Of a stretch of 64,000 nucleotides of DNA, positions 35,601 to 44,347 are shown piece after piece. The notes beneath the pieces are model-generated. The model saw nothing but the letters and a program-made list of their open reading frames with translations, ran no database searches and was not told the DNA's origin. Each line of letters opens with the position of its first letter. The stretch's first letter is position 1. A program made the position numbers and the translations under genes. The DNA is from Brevibacterium aurantiacum (GTDB lineage Bacteria > Actinomycetota > Actinomycetes > Actinomycetales > Brevibacteriaceae): positions 62,001 through 126,000 of the forward strand of contig NZ_VLTK01000011.1 of NCBI RefSeq assembly GCF_007558825.1. Direction: 5' to 3'.

Positions 35601-36710
35601 ACCATCGCCGCAGGTGCGTTCCTGGCCGATGACACCATGGTGGCCAGTTACGAACTCGGTCACGGGTGGATGCGAGCCGGCAAGGCGAAGGTCGGCAAGC
35701 GCGCCTTCCTCGGCAACTCGGGCATCGCCTCCCCTGGACGGCGAGTGCCCAAGAACGCACTGGTTGCCGTGCTGTCGGCAGCCCCGGCGAAGGCGAAGAA
35801 GGGCTCGTCGTGGCTCGGCTCTCCCCCTGTGCAGCTGCGCAGGGCAGCGGTCGATGCCGATGAGGCGCTGACCTATGCCCCGAAGCTCGGCGTCAGATCG
35901 GCCCGGGCGTTCTTCGAGACTCTGCGGATCACCTCGGTGATGGTCGCCGGTGCACTCGTCGCCTCGGTCCTCCTCACGATCGAGTTCCTCCTCGGACTGC
36001 CAGGGGCAGGGTCGTCTGCGGCCGGTACGGGCGCGATGGGCACAACTGGTGGCGCGGCTGGCGATGGCGGATCGTTCCTGGCCTCTGTCGGGCTCGCCCT
36101 GCTAACCTCGGGCATCGTGATGATGGCCGCTGGTGCGGTGGCGGCGGGGCTGGCCATCGCGGCCAAGTGGATCTGCGCCGGTCCCATCAGAGCCGGCGAA
36201 CATCCCCTGTGGTCATCGTTCATCTGGCGCAACGAGGTCGCGGACTGCTTCGTCGAGCTCATCGCCGCACCATGGTTCGCCCGGAATGCCGTGGGGACTC
36301 CCGCCATCGTGTGGTATCTGCGAGCCATGGGAGCGAAGATCGGCCACGGAGTGTGGTGCGAAAGCTATTGGCTGCCCGAAGCCGACCTGGTCAGCCTGGG
36401 CGACAACTCCACGATCAACCGCGGCTGCGTGGTCCAGACCCATCTCTTCCACGACCGGGTTATGAGCTTGGACACCGTCGAATTGGAGCAGGGATCGACT
36501 CTCGGGCCCAACAGCGTGATACTGCCCGCCTCCAGCTTGGGCACGAATTCCACGGTGGGTGCGACCTCGCTGGTGATGCGCGGAGAGTTCGTGCCGGCCC
36601 ACGCCTATTTCAGCGGCAATCCTGTCATACCCTGGGTGGATGCACCAGAACTTCCTGAGGGCGGATCCAGCGAGCCCGAAGCAACCCCAAGGCGGCACCA
36701 CGATGCTTGA
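32652..36710 (+). CDS. Pls/PosA-family membrane nonribosomal peptide synthetase
   Basis: Single-module NRPS of the epsilon-poly-L-lysine synthetase type. The 1352 residues compare with about 1320 in Streptomyces Pls. Order: adenylation domain (about 40-510; FTSGSTGKPKGVAVS, NTYGPTEATV, YRSGDLV, KTSGKVDR), carrier domain (SGGGSLAAAQ, phosphopantetheine Ser556), six membrane helices, and three tandem left-handed beta-helix C domains (about 735-833, 960-1043, 1220-1323). There is no condensation or thioesterase domain. Reading the specificity residues against GrsA by hand gives D-A-E-S-I-G-T-V-V-K, with Glu226 in the place that suits a cationic side chain. I infer a homopolymer of lysine or another diamino acid. 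The start is GTG; a GTG 54 bases later is an alternative. Overlaps the M1 peptidase gene. Confidence 0.93.
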   Translation: MTGGTHAVVHLQPRPGSPVTIHSAQFPATSRPREDRTLIDVLLEVAGAHGDQPAIDDGRGVLSYSELIVEIRDLALELAAVGIGPGDKVGIRVPSGSADLYVSILATMMLGAAYVPVDVDDPDERAHTVFTEAAVTGIITADRAIESRTDRGPLARSELRRPTPDDDCWVIFTSGSTGKPKGVAVSHRSAAAFVDAEAAMFCQEEPLGPGDRVLAGLSVAFDASCEEMWLAWRHGACLVPAPRALVKSGMDLGPWLSSRGITVVSTVPTLAALWPADSLDAVRLLIFGGEACPPELGRRLSDESREVWNTYGPTEATVVACGAQLDGSEPVRIGLPLDGWSLAVVDAAGIPVADGQTGELIIGGIGLARYLDPAKDAEKYAPMPTLGWDRAYRSGDLVISDPEGLIFVGRADEQIKLAGRRIELGEIDAALQALPDVEGAAAAVKQTPAGSDILVGYIASGTANPGDRISEWEQALRAELPAALVPRLTLIDELPTKTSGKVDRNALPWPMGDSAEIEDSSETFEPEVEWIAEQWSAVLGSRPGSDSDFFTSGGGSLAAAQMVSRLRTQHPSVTVGDIYAHPRFGALANLCSADDGAAAGAGRPKRTITRTSRGMQAFQTLLAVPVHILGGVRWVVIAMVLANLGSSLGADLPVTPWPVVITLFLVFVTAWGRMLISAGAARALMLGIRPGDYPRSGWVHKRLWLAEHIADLAAAVSVASAPWVTWYAKLLGNRIGSDADLHSAPPVTGFLTVGEGAAIEPEVDLKGWWVDGDLLRIGTINVGSNVTIGARSTLMPGTRIGEGALVEAGSAVTGKVRRNQIYSGSPAVRIGKAKKSWPAPPPRRRLPFLLYAVGSQLNAALPYLAAVPGIALMIAVSGIGVVESPLLVLAWSPLIACIWFVCTALFILVSVRLLSIGMEEGEFPVRSAHGYRVWATERLLDLARDLLFPLYASMLTPWWLRLLGAKVGPGTEISTVVFVPKMTTIAAGAFLADDTMVASYELGHGWMRAGKAKVGKRAFLGNSGIASPGRRVPKNALVAVLSAAPAKAKKGSSWLGSPPVQLRRAAVDADEALTYAPKLGVRSARAFFETLRITSVMVAGALVASVLLTIEFLLGLPGAGSSAAGTGAMGTTGGAAGDGGSFLASVGLALLTSGIVMMAAGAVAAGLAIAAKWICAGPIRAGEHPLWSSFIWRNEVADCFVELIAAPWFARNAVGTPAIVWYLRAMGAKIGHGVWCESYWLPEADLVSLGDNSTINRGCVVQTHLFHDRVMSLDTVELEQGSTLGPNSVILPASSLGTNSTVGATSLVMRGEFVPAHAYFSGNPVIPWVDAPELPEGGSSEPEATPRRHHDA

Positions 36711-38001
36711 TCCCTACACCCCGAACGTCGGTAACGCCGAGCTCACCATCGACCACTACGATCTCGACCTCGACTACCGGATCGGGCCCAACCGCCTCTC
36801 CGCACATGCGAGCCTGACGGGTCGTGTGCTGCAGGAGACGAAGACGATCCTCCTCGACCTCACAGGTCTGCGAGTCACGAAGGCCGCCGTCAACGGCAAG
36901 AAGGCTCGGTACTCCACACGGGGCAAGAAGCTGCACCTGACGACAGATCCCCTGCCGAAGAACCAGCCGGTGCGCATCGACGTCTCCTATGTCGGAAACC
37001 CGCAGCCCGCGATCGGAACCTGGGGTGACGTGGGCTGGGAGGAGCTCGAGGATGGCGTCCTCGTGGCCGGGCAGCCCGTCGGCGCCTCAACCTGGTTCCC
37101 CTGCAACGACCACCCCTCGGACAAGTCGAAGTACCGCATCCGCGTGCTCACGGAATCCGAATATACGGTCGTGTCCAACGGAGAACTCGTCGACAAGGTC
37201 CGCAAGGCCGGCCGCACGGCATGGACGTACGAGTCACGGACCCCTCTGGCGACATATCTGGCCACGGTGCAGATCGGCCGCTACCGACACGCCCAGATCG
37301 ACGCCGAGGATGGTGCTGAGCCTTCTCCTGTCTCTCTGGGTCTCTACGCCGGTGAGCATTGGAGAGCTGCGTCCACGCGTCTGCAGATCCAGCACGCCAT
37401 GATGAACGAGTTCATCGAACGGTTCGGTCCCTACCCCTTCGATCGCTACGACGTGGTCGTGACCGACGACGAACTCGAGATCCCCCTTGAGTCACAGCCT
37501 CTGTCCGTGCTCGGCCCCAACCATCTCGGCGAGGAGTGGGAGGCCGAGCGACTCGTCGCCCATGAGATGGCCCATCAGTGGTTCGGGAACTCGCTGACGC
37601 CTCGGCGCTGGTCAGACATCTGGCTCAATGAGGGCTTCGCCTGCTATTCGGAGTGGCTGTGGTCGGAGGCATCGGGCCGCAGCAGCGCGCATGAGTGTGC
37701 GCAGACCTGGCGGGAGGCTCTGGCCGACGAGCCGCAGGACTTCGTGCTCAGCGACCCGGGCGGTCCCGATATGTTCGATGACCGTGTGTACAAGCGCGGT
37801 GCACTCTGCTTGCACGCACTGAGGCTCGAGATCGGCGACGAGGACTTCTTCGCTGCGATCTCCGAGTGGACGACGAAGCATCGTCATTCTTCGGTCGATA
37901 CCTCGGATTTCCTCGAGTGCGTCTCTGGTGTAGTCGGCCGCGACCTCGCCGAGGTTGTCCGGCCGTGGCTGTTCGACAAAGAGCTGCCCGAGCTGGCCTA
38001 G
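36703..38001 (+). CDS. M1 family metallopeptidase coupled to the NRPS
   Basis: Zinc aminopeptidase-type enzyme. I chose ATG 36703 (MLDPYTPNVG, 432 residues), which overlaps the NRPS stop by eight bases and has an AAGG site; a start at 36640 would overlap further. The zinc motif HEMAH starts at His287, and NEGFA supplies the third ligand 18 residues later. The usual GAMEN exopeptidase loop reads PLESQPLS, so it is not canonical. There is no signal peptide. Size fits the short M1 proteins without the large C-terminal helical domain. M1-type peptidases next to Pls-type genes are known, and degradation of the polymer or self-protection is the likely role (inference). Confidence 0.9.
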   Translation: MLDPYTPNVGNAELTIDHYDLDLDYRIGPNRLSAHASLTGRVLQETKTILLDLTGLRVTKAAVNGKKARYSTRGKKLHLTTDPLPKNQPVRIDVSYVGNPQPAIGTWGDVGWEELEDGVLVAGQPVGASTWFPCNDHPSDKSKYRIRVLTESEYTVVSNGELVDKVRKAGRTAWTYESRTPLATYLATVQIGRYRHAQIDAEDGAEPSPVSLGLYAGEHWRAASTRLQIQHAMMNEFIERFGPYPFDRYDVVVTDDELEIPLESQPLSVLGPNHLGEEWEAERLVAHEMAHQWFGNSLTPRRWSDIWLNEGFACYSEWLWSEASGRSSAHECAQTWREALADEPQDFVLSDPGGPDMFDDRVYKRGALCLHALRLEIGDEDFFAAISEWTTKHRHSSVDTSDFLECVSGVVGRDLAEVVRPWLFDKELPELA

Positions 38002-38057
38002 TTGGTCCGGCTAGTTCGGCTGGCTGGTTCCTGATGTCATGGCTGACTTCGCCTCAG

Positions 38058-38777
38058 TCACTTGAGCCGGCGGACGAGAATGTCGGCGTCTCCATTGCGC
38101 CCGACCGTGACGAAACCGCGGTCGTGGTAGAGACGAGCCGCGCCGTTTCCGTCCTCGACGGACAGGCTGACGGCCGGGAAACCGCTCATCTTCGCCAAGG
38201 TGCACACCACATCGAGGAGCATGCCGCCGATTCCTTGGGACTGATGATCAGGCAGAACAGCCAATGACAGCTCGGGGATGTCCCCGGCCACCCAGCCGTA
38301 CCCGGTGAAGCGCGAACCCGCCTCGGCGGTGGTGTCGGTCGACTTTTCGATCACTGCATCGAACGCGGCCAGACGCAGCCATGCGAGTCCGATGATCTCC
38401 GGTTCTGAATCCGCGGCACCGGCGTGTCCGTCGGCGGACTGGTCGTCGGCGGACTGGTCGTCGGCGGACTGGTCGTCGGCAGGCTGGTCGTCGGCGGACT
38501 GCTCATCGGCGGCGTCTCCACCGTTCGGGCCCTTCGCATAGGCGGCCACCGCAATGTCGCCCTCGCGCCCCCAGTCCTTGAAGTAGAAGGCCGCATCGTC
38601 GCGCTCGAGGAGCTCATCGACGTCGATCCTCGGCTTGTCCAAAGACCAGTTGAAGCACAGATCGAGGAAAGGTAAGAATGCCTCATCTGGGGTCTCTGGA
38701 CCCAGCGGGCGGATCCGTGACCTGAGTTCGGTCCGGCGAGCCGCCTCGGCGGAATCCTGGTTCTGACGTTCGTTCAT
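38058..38777 (-). CDS. GNAT family N-acetyltransferase with an ADDQS repeat insert
   Basis: Acetyl-CoA-dependent acetyltransferase. The start at 38777 (MNERQNQDSAEAAR, 239 residues) shares ATGA with the MATE stop; a longer frame to 39173 merely shadows the MATE gene. GNAT core: LSLAVLPDHQSQGIGGMLLD (acetyl-CoA loop) and NGAARLYHDRGFVTVGR. Between the first half of the fold and the core there is an insert of about 30 residues made of five ADDQS-type repeats. Substrate is unknown. Confidence 0.82.
   Translation of the reverse strand: MNERQNQDSAEAARRTELRSRIRPLGPETPDEAFLPFLDLCFNWSLDKPRIDVDELLERDDAAFYFKDWGREGDIAVAAYAKGPNGGDAADEQSADDQPADDQSADDQSADDQSADGHAGAADSEPEIIGLAWLRLAAFDAVIEKSTDTTAEAGSRFTGYGWVAGDIPELSLAVLPDHQSQGIGGMLLDVVCTLAKMSGFPAVSLSVEDGNGAARLYHDRGFVTVGRNGDADILVRRLK
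38436..38510. repeat. Five 15-bp tandem repeats in the GNAT gene
   Basis: ggactggtcgtcggc recurs at 38436, 38451 and 38466 exactly, then with small changes at 38481 and 38496. In-frame on the minus strand it encodes the five-residue ADDQS-type repeat. Confidence 0.95.
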
Positions 38778-40090
38778 GAGGTTCCTTTCTCGACCGCACG
38801 AGCGATCCAACTGCGATTGCGCACCCGCCATCCCAACGTCAGCGCCCGAAGGCCGACGAAGCCGATGCAGAACGCGGCCCACAGGCCCAGAGCACCGGGC
38901 CAATAGAGGACGATCGGAATCAGCAGGATCGCATATCCGCCCACAGCAACCAATTGTGCCAGAGCCAGATATCTGGCGTCCTCGGCACCCATGAGGACGC
39001 CGTCGAGGACGAATACATAGCCGGCGATGGGCATACTCAGGGCCAGCACGGGAAGGAGACTCGTCATCAGTGCGACTACTGCCGGGTCCGAAGAGAAGCC
39101 GCGGGGGATGATTCCGGCACCTGCTAACAGGATGAGACCGACGATGACCCCGAAGACGATGCCCCACAGACACAGCCTGCGGTTGATCGCGGCCACCGCG
39201 TCGACGTTCCGTGCGCCCAGCTGCAGTCCGATCAGGGCCTGACCGGCGATCGCCAGTGAGTCAAGGGCGAGTGCGAGAGCGAAGAAGATGCTCTGTGCGA
39301 CTTGGATCGCGGCGAGCTCGGTCGTTCCCATAGCGGTGGCGAGGAAGACGAGGATGATGAGAGCCGCGCGCAGGGATGCATTGCGCACCAGCAGCCAGCC
39401 GGAGGTCTTCGCCGAGGAGAGCACTCCGGACCAGTCTGGTCGGAACGTGGCGTGGAATCGTCGTGCCGCCCTGATCGAGATCGCTACATAGACGGAGCAC
39501 ATCCCCGCTTGCGCGATGACGGTGCCCAGCGCGGAGCCGGCAACTCCCATATCGAGGCCGTAGATGAAGATCGCGTTCAACCCGATGTTGGCGATGCATC
39601 CGGCCGCTGCCACGATGAGTGGTGTGCGCGTGTCCTGCAGCCCGCGCAGGAGTCCTGTGGCGGCGATGACGACGAGCATGAACGGCAGGCCCCACCAGGA
39701 GATGGCGAGATAGGAGTGCGCCCCCTCGGCTATTTCAGCGCCGGGTTCGAAAGCAGCGATCACCGGCTTGAGCAGAGGCAGCCCGATCGCCAGCAGCAGC
39801 ACTGAGGTGCACAGGGCAAGCCAGATTCCGTCGAAACCCGCGTTGATGGCACCGGAGCGGTCTCCGGCACCCATTCGCCTGGCGACCCGAGGGGTGGTGG
39901 CATAGGCGAGGAAGATCATCAGTCCGAGGACGGTCTGCAGAATCGTCGACGCGATCGCCAGCGATCCCAGTGAACCGGCGCCGAGGTGGCCGACCATGGC
40001 CGTGTCAGAGAGCAGGAAGATGGGTTCGGCAATCAGTGCTCCGAGGGCCGGAAGTGCCAAACGGAGAATGTCTTTGTCGATCGCTGCCAC
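38774..40090 (-). CDS. MATE family efflux transporter (DinF-like)
   Basis: Multidrug and toxin extrusion protein, 438 residues, twelve helices. The N-terminus LRLALPALGALIAEPIFLLS with DTAMVGHLG, and LRGLQDTRTPLIVA, are typical of the DinF branch. It is a likely Na+ or H+ antiporter for cationic or aromatic compounds (family knowledge); the substrate is unknown. It is the first gene of a two-gene unit with the GNAT gene. Confidence 0.9.
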   Translation of the reverse strand: MAAIDKDILRLALPALGALIAEPIFLLSDTAMVGHLGAGSLGSLAIASTILQTVLGLMIFLAYATTPRVARRMGAGDRSGAINAGFDGIWLALCTSVLLLAIGLPLLKPVIAAFEPGAEIAEGAHSYLAISWWGLPFMLVVIAATGLLRGLQDTRTPLIVAAAGCIANIGLNAIFIYGLDMGVAGSALGTVIAQAGMCSVYVAISIRAARRFHATFRPDWSGVLSSAKTSGWLLVRNASLRAALIILVFLATAMGTTELAAIQVAQSIFFALALALDSLAIAGQALIGLQLGARNVDAVAAINRRLCLWGIVFGVIVGLILLAGAGIIPRGFSSDPAVVALMTSLLPVLALSMPIAGYVFVLDGVLMGAEDARYLALAQLVAVGGYAILLIPIVLYWPGALGLWAAFCIGFVGLRALTLGWRVRNRSWIARAVEKGTS

Positions 40091-40425
40091 GGATTGAGTC
40101 TAGCGAATCGGTGACGCAGCTTCTCAACACGGTTGCGCAGGCTCTCGTGTCGGTGGCGCTCGTTCCTGTGTCGGTGGCGCAGCTTCTCGCGTCAGTGGCG
40201 AATGGGATCATTTAACAACAAACAGGACTTTTTCTCCAGTAATTGCCGAAGAATCCTCATATGAGTCTCAAGGCGACATTTTTACGCACTATATCTATAA
40301 TTTTCCCCTTTACTGTTCGTCTATTATTCGAATCTTCCTGGCTTTACGTTCTATTGTTGGTTATACTGTGACTAGACGCCAAATTATCAGCGGACTCCAC
40401 ATCGCAGTGGAGAGGAAGCGACGCG
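40091..40425. other. AT-rich intergenic region with direct repeats
   Basis: No gene is seen in these 335 bases. The left part (about 40140-40200) has three tcggtggcg-type direct repeats about 28 bases apart. From 40210 to 40390 the sequence is clearly A+T-rich compared with the rest of the window and holds the likely promoter of the HNH gene, with TATACT at 40362-40367. Confidence 0.6.
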
Positions 40426-42960
40426 ATGAAGCACATGGACGATGACAGCTCTCACTTCGGTGTGCACTCGGATGATTCCAGCTCATCAGCCTTCAGCGGC
40501 CGCAGCCTTGATATCGATGAAGATTCGCCATTCAGCGACCTGTCGGCTGTCTACGCCTGCAGCGACCAGGCACAGTTTGCGGCACTGGACGCAACCAGCA
40601 GCATCTTCGTCCGAGAGGTTGCGCACTACCTTGGCCTCGCGGGTCCTGACCTAACGAATCCATACGACTTCGCGCCGCTCGCGGAGACCGTCAGTCGACA
40701 CAGCTGCCGCAAACGCCCCAGCGGCCGTTCCACGAAGAGCACGAAGGCGAGCGCCAAATCGGGCAACACGGGTGAGGCGGGTGACGCGGGCACGGCTGAC
40801 GCCGCCGGCGGGTCAAGCAGAAAGAAGGACCGTGGAGCGGGGCGAAGGAAGCGTCGTGAACAGAGGGAAGCCCGAGAACATCCTGAACCGCTTCCCGACT
40901 TCCCTGCGTACAGATCCACGTCGACGTTCAACGGATGGACGCATCAATACGCTTGTGCCGAAGACATCAGCGAATACTCGGCACTGCTCGGCGCGACTAC
41001 GTCCGGAGCCTATAAACACATCACCTCTGCGATGACCTTGGTGCACGGGCTCCCGAAGTTCCACCAGCGTTGCGTCGACGGCGATTTCACCATTGAACAT
41101 GTTGCTTTCGTGACGCGTCGTTGCCGGGACGTCGCATTCAGATACCTCCCGAGCATTGATGACTATTTGGCCGACAGGCGTGCGGATATCACAATCGAAA
41201 CGTTCAAACGCTCTCTCGCGCTGAAGATCGCGGCGACCCAACCAGCACAGGAGACCCTTGAGCAGGTCGCAGTTCGCCGCCGAGTCGATATCAGCACGGG
41301 TGATGACGGCACCGCCTACCTCACTCTCACCGGGCCAGCCCCTGAGCTCCACGCCTGCTATAGAAGAGTCGAAGCATTCGCTCGCTCCGTCTACAAGGGA
41401 AACACTTCCGCGTTCGGCGACCAGCTGAGCCCCGGAGACTCATTCGAAGACGACCGCGGCATCGATGCGCTCATGCTCGACATATTCACTCGTACCCGGC
41501 CGCAGCTGAAACTGCGGATCACCAGCAACAACACCACAACTGGCGAGACGACGAGTACCGACTTCCCGATCGACGGTCTGTTCGTGGGACCAGACGGTGT
41601 CCCCATGTCTCCTGAGGAATCCCTACTCGATTACATCGAGCGGACCTTCGGCAAGATGGACGACGAGGTTTCAGCGCCGGCCGACGCCGAAAAGGAAGAT
41701 CAGGGGCAAGCATCGTCCGACTGCTGGCTGCGCGACCCACGGTTCTTCGAAGCGCTGAAGAACAGCCGACCAGCACCCGGTACCTCATTTTGGCCGACGG
41801 GGTTCGACCCTGATACGGCATTCGGCTCTGGTTCCTCGTCCGAACCTGACGGATCAACGTGCGAAGTCAGCTACGAGGTTCTCCTCGACTTGCCCACCCA
41901 TGAGTATTGGCTCTCCCACCAGGCGCGGACGACGATCACCGTTCCTATGTTCACGCTGCTCAGCCAGTTCCTGGCTACCTCCGACGACGCAGCGAACGCA
42001 GCAGAAACCGCAGCCGCAGAAGGAACAGAGGCAGCCACGGCGACAACGTCTGCTTCGACCGACACCGCTGCCGAGCAACGGACGGATACAGATGTATGTG
42101 ATTTGGCCGGAATGCTTCCAGACGGCTCTCCCCTTCCAGCCGACATGGCGCGCCGGCTCGCGGGATGTGCATCGATATGGACGCGGATCCTCACAGACCC
42201 AGCGACCGGCACGCCACTCGATGCAAAGGCCACCAGTTACACGATCCCCAACAGCATTCGACAGCCTCTCGCCGCACAATGGATGAACTGCACCGTGCCC
42301 GGTTGCACTCGTCGTGCCGAGCTCACCGAGGTCGATCACATCATTCCCTTCGACCACGACAGTCCACAGACCGGCGGTCTAACTCGATTCGGCAATCTCC
42401 ACAATCTGTGCAAGCTCCATCACCAAGCGAAGACAGACCGGAAGTTCTCAGTCAGAATGACAGAACCTGGGCGGCTCGAATACATCTTCAGGCACGGAAT
42501 CACCACCGAAGTCATGCCGCCCGACAATCCGATCAACGTCGAGCACGCGAGACTCTTCCTCAAGTATTTCGCCACCGCCCCGCCCCAGGCGACTGTTCCA
42601 CCACCGGCTGCGTCTTCGACAGCCGCGCCTCGAACAGCTACGTCCTCGACGGGATCTGCACCTCCGACGGGATCTGCACCTCCGACGGGATCTGCACCTC
42701 CGACGGAATCTGCACCTCAGAGGGAACCTGCACCCGCTGACACAGAGAATCCGCCCAGGAAGAAGAACCGACGCCAGAGATCAGAGACGGCAGAAGAAAA
42801 GCCGTCGACCATGCAGTCCAAAACTGCACAGGCGACGGCTGGTCCCGCCGAGGGACTCCAGTCCCCCGGCCGGGCCGAATACATCGATCCCTTCTCCCAC
42901 CTACCCGAACAGAACGCGAAGCAGTGGTTCTGGGACTCGGGTGAACAGCCACCGTTCTGA
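40426..42960 (+). CDS. DUF222 / HNH endonuclease family protein (13E12-like)
   Basis: Large protein of the actinobacterial DUF222-HNH group. The 844 residues have a disordered acidic then basic N-terminus, a DUF222 helical region (about 165-330; TSGAYKHITSAMTLVHGLPK), low-complexity linkers, and near residue 625 an HNH domain with CTVPGCTRRAELTEVDHIIP and NLHNLCKLHHQAKTD (Cys4-type zinc ligands and catalytic His). The C-terminal 150 residues contain repeats of GSAPPT and end WFWDSGEQPPF. A good ribosome site (GAGAGGAAG) supports ATG 40426. Family members occur in many copies per genome, sometimes as mobile-element-like genes; the function is not established. Confidence 0.88.
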   Translation: MKHMDDDSSHFGVHSDDSSSSAFSGRSLDIDEDSPFSDLSAVYACSDQAQFAALDATSSIFVREVAHYLGLAGPDLTNPYDFAPLAETVSRHSCRKRPSGRSTKSTKASAKSGNTGEAGDAGTADAAGGSSRKKDRGAGRRKRREQREAREHPEPLPDFPAYRSTSTFNGWTHQYACAEDISEYSALLGATTSGAYKHITSAMTLVHGLPKFHQRCVDGDFTIEHVAFVTRRCRDVAFRYLPSIDDYLADRRADITIETFKRSLALKIAATQPAQETLEQVAVRRRVDISTGDDGTAYLTLTGPAPELHACYRRVEAFARSVYKGNTSAFGDQLSPGDSFEDDRGIDALMLDIFTRTRPQLKLRITSNNTTTGETTSTDFPIDGLFVGPDGVPMSPEESLLDYIERTFGKMDDEVSAPADAEKEDQGQASSDCWLRDPRFFEALKNSRPAPGTSFWPTGFDPDTAFGSGSSSEPDGSTCEVSYEVLLDLPTHEYWLSHQARTTITVPMFTLLSQFLATSDDAANAAETAAAEGTEAATATTSASTDTAAEQRTDTDVCDLAGMLPDGSPLPADMARRLAGCASIWTRILTDPATGTPLDAKATSYTIPNSIRQPLAAQWMNCTVPGCTRRAELTEVDHIIPFDHDSPQTGGLTRFGNLHNLCKLHHQAKTDRKFSVRMTEPGRLEYIFRHGITTEVMPPDNPINVEHARLFLKYFATAPPQATVPPPAASSTAAPRTATSSTGSAPPTGSAPPTGSAPPTESAPQREPAPADTENPPRKKNRRQRSETAEEKPSTMQSKTAQATAGPAEGLQSPGRAEYIDPFSHLPEQNAKQWFWDSGEQPPF
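42648..42719. repeat. Four 18-bp tandem repeats in the HNH gene
   Basis: gacgggatctgcacctcc recurs at 42648, 42666 and 42684 exactly and at 42702 with two changes, encoding Gly-Ser-Ala-Pro-Pro-Thr repeats near the C-terminus. Confidence 0.95.
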
Positions 42961-43078
42961 TTACTCGGTATGTTCTGATGACTCAGTATGTTCCGATGAC
43001 TGAGTTTGCTCTGATGGCTCAACCAGCCCTGATGTATCAGCTGGCTCTGGTGTTTCTCTCGGTGATGTTGACTCAGCA
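42953..43078. repeat. Seven degenerate 18-bp repeats joining two convergent genes
   Basis: Units of tgttctgatgactcagta type start at 42953, 42971, 42989, 43007, 43025, 43043 and 43061. The first contains the stop codon of the HNH gene (42958-42960) and the last contains the stop of the thiolase gene (43073-43075). The array thus fills the 112-base gap and both gene ends. Confidence 0.8.
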
Positions 43079-44272
43079 GACTTCGAAGAGTCCCGCAGCA
43101 CCCTGTCCGCCGCCGATGCACATCGTGACGACGACATACTTGACTCCGCGACGACGCCCCTCGATGAGAGCATGGCCGACAAGGCGACTACCGGTCATTC
43201 CGTATGGGTGACCGACTGAAATACCGCCACCGTCGACGTTGTACTTCTCAGGATCAATCCCCAACCGGTCACGGCAGTAGAGAGCCTGCACCGCAAATGC
43301 TTCGTTGAGCTCCCACAGTCCGATGTCATCGATCGACAGCCCCTGCGCCTTGAGCAGCTTCGGCACTGCGAAGACGGGCCCGATCCCCATTTCGTCGGGA
43401 TCACAGCCGGCCACTGCCATACCTCGATAGATGCCCAGTGGCTCCAGGCCTCGCCGACTCGCTTCATCGCCCGACATCAGCACCGAAGCAGAAGCGCCGT
43501 CGGAAAGCTGCGAGGCGTTGCCCGCTGTGATGCTCGGAACCTTGGACGCATCGCCGGGCTTGAGCACGGGATTCAACCCTGCCAAACTCTCCAATGTCGT
43601 CGATGGGCGGTTCCCCTCGTCGCGCTCAAGCGTCACCTGCTGTGTCGACGATTCCTTCGTCTCCTTGTCGACGACGATCTTCGTCGACGGCAACGGTACG
43701 ATCTCATCATCGAACCGGCCGGCCTCCTGAGCGGCGGCAGTCCGCTGCTGCGAGGACAGCGAGTATTCGTCCTGCGCTTCACGACTGATTCCATACCGCT
43801 CGGCAACCACCTCGGCGGTGGCGAGCATGGGGTAGTAGATTCCGGGAACATGTTCGACCAGCCACGGGTCCTGCGCCCGGTACATGTTCATCTTGTCGTT
43901 CTGCACCAGCGACACCGACTCAACGCCGCCGCCGACTGCGATCTCCTGGCCGTCGAAGAGAATCTGCTTCGCTGCCGTCGCAATGCCCATCAGACCGGAG
44001 GAACACTGACGATCGATCGTCATTCCGGGGACTGTTGTGGGGAGTCCTGCTCGGAGTGCCGCTTGGCGCGCGACGTTGGTGGACTGGCTGCCCTGCTGGA
44101 GGGCCGCACCGAGGACGACGTCATCGACTTCGCCCCCTTCCAGACCAGCCCGAGAGACAGCGTGAGAAATGGCGTGGCCAGCAAGTTCCTGGGCCTGAGT
44201 GTCGTTGAACGCTCCTTTGTAGGCCTTTCCGATCGGAGTTCTTGCGGTGGAGACGATAACTGCTTCGCGCAT
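43073..44272 (-). CDS. Acetyl-CoA C-acyltransferase (thiolase)
   Basis: Thiolase of 399 residues, cytoplasmic. The nucleophile is Cys90 in DRQCSSG; the second site is [11 protein letters not shown] (His), and the third is [13 protein letters not shown] (Cys). N-terminus [20 protein letters not shown] is typical of degradative or acetyl-CoA acetyltransferase types. It follows the FabG-like gene on the same strand after 75 bases, so together they may handle 3-oxoacyl-CoA in fatty acid, PHB-type or branched-chain metabolism; which one cannot be told. Confidence 0.93.
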   Translation of the reverse strand: MREAVIVSTARTPIGKAYKGAFNDTQAQELAGHAISHAVSRAGLEGGEVDDVVLGAALQQGSQSTNVARQAALRAGLPTTVPGMTIDRQCSSGLMGIATAAKQILFDGQEIAVGGGVESVSLVQNDKMNMYRAQDPWLVEHVPGIYYPMLATAEVVAERYGISREAQDEYSLSSQQRTAAAQEAGRFDDEIVPLPSTKIVVDKETKESSTQQVTLERDEGNRPSTTLESLAGLNPVLKPGDASKVPSITAGNASQLSDGASASVLMSGDEASRRGLEPLGIYRGMAVAGCDPDEMGIGPVFAVPKLLKAQGLSIDDIGLWELNEAFAVQALYCRDRLGIDPEKYNVDGGGISVGHPYGMTGSRLVGHALIEGRRRGVKYVVVTMCIGGGQGAAGLFEVC

Positions 44273-44347
44273 GATGTGCCTTTCTTCAGTGTGGTGCGCC
44301 GGACCTGAGTTCGCCGCGATGATCGTGGAACCAGAATTCGCTGCGGG

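Noticed and set aside
38778..39173. N-terminal extension of the GNAT protein
   Set aside because: The extension only re-reads the end of the MATE gene in another frame; the ATGA start at 38777 is far better.
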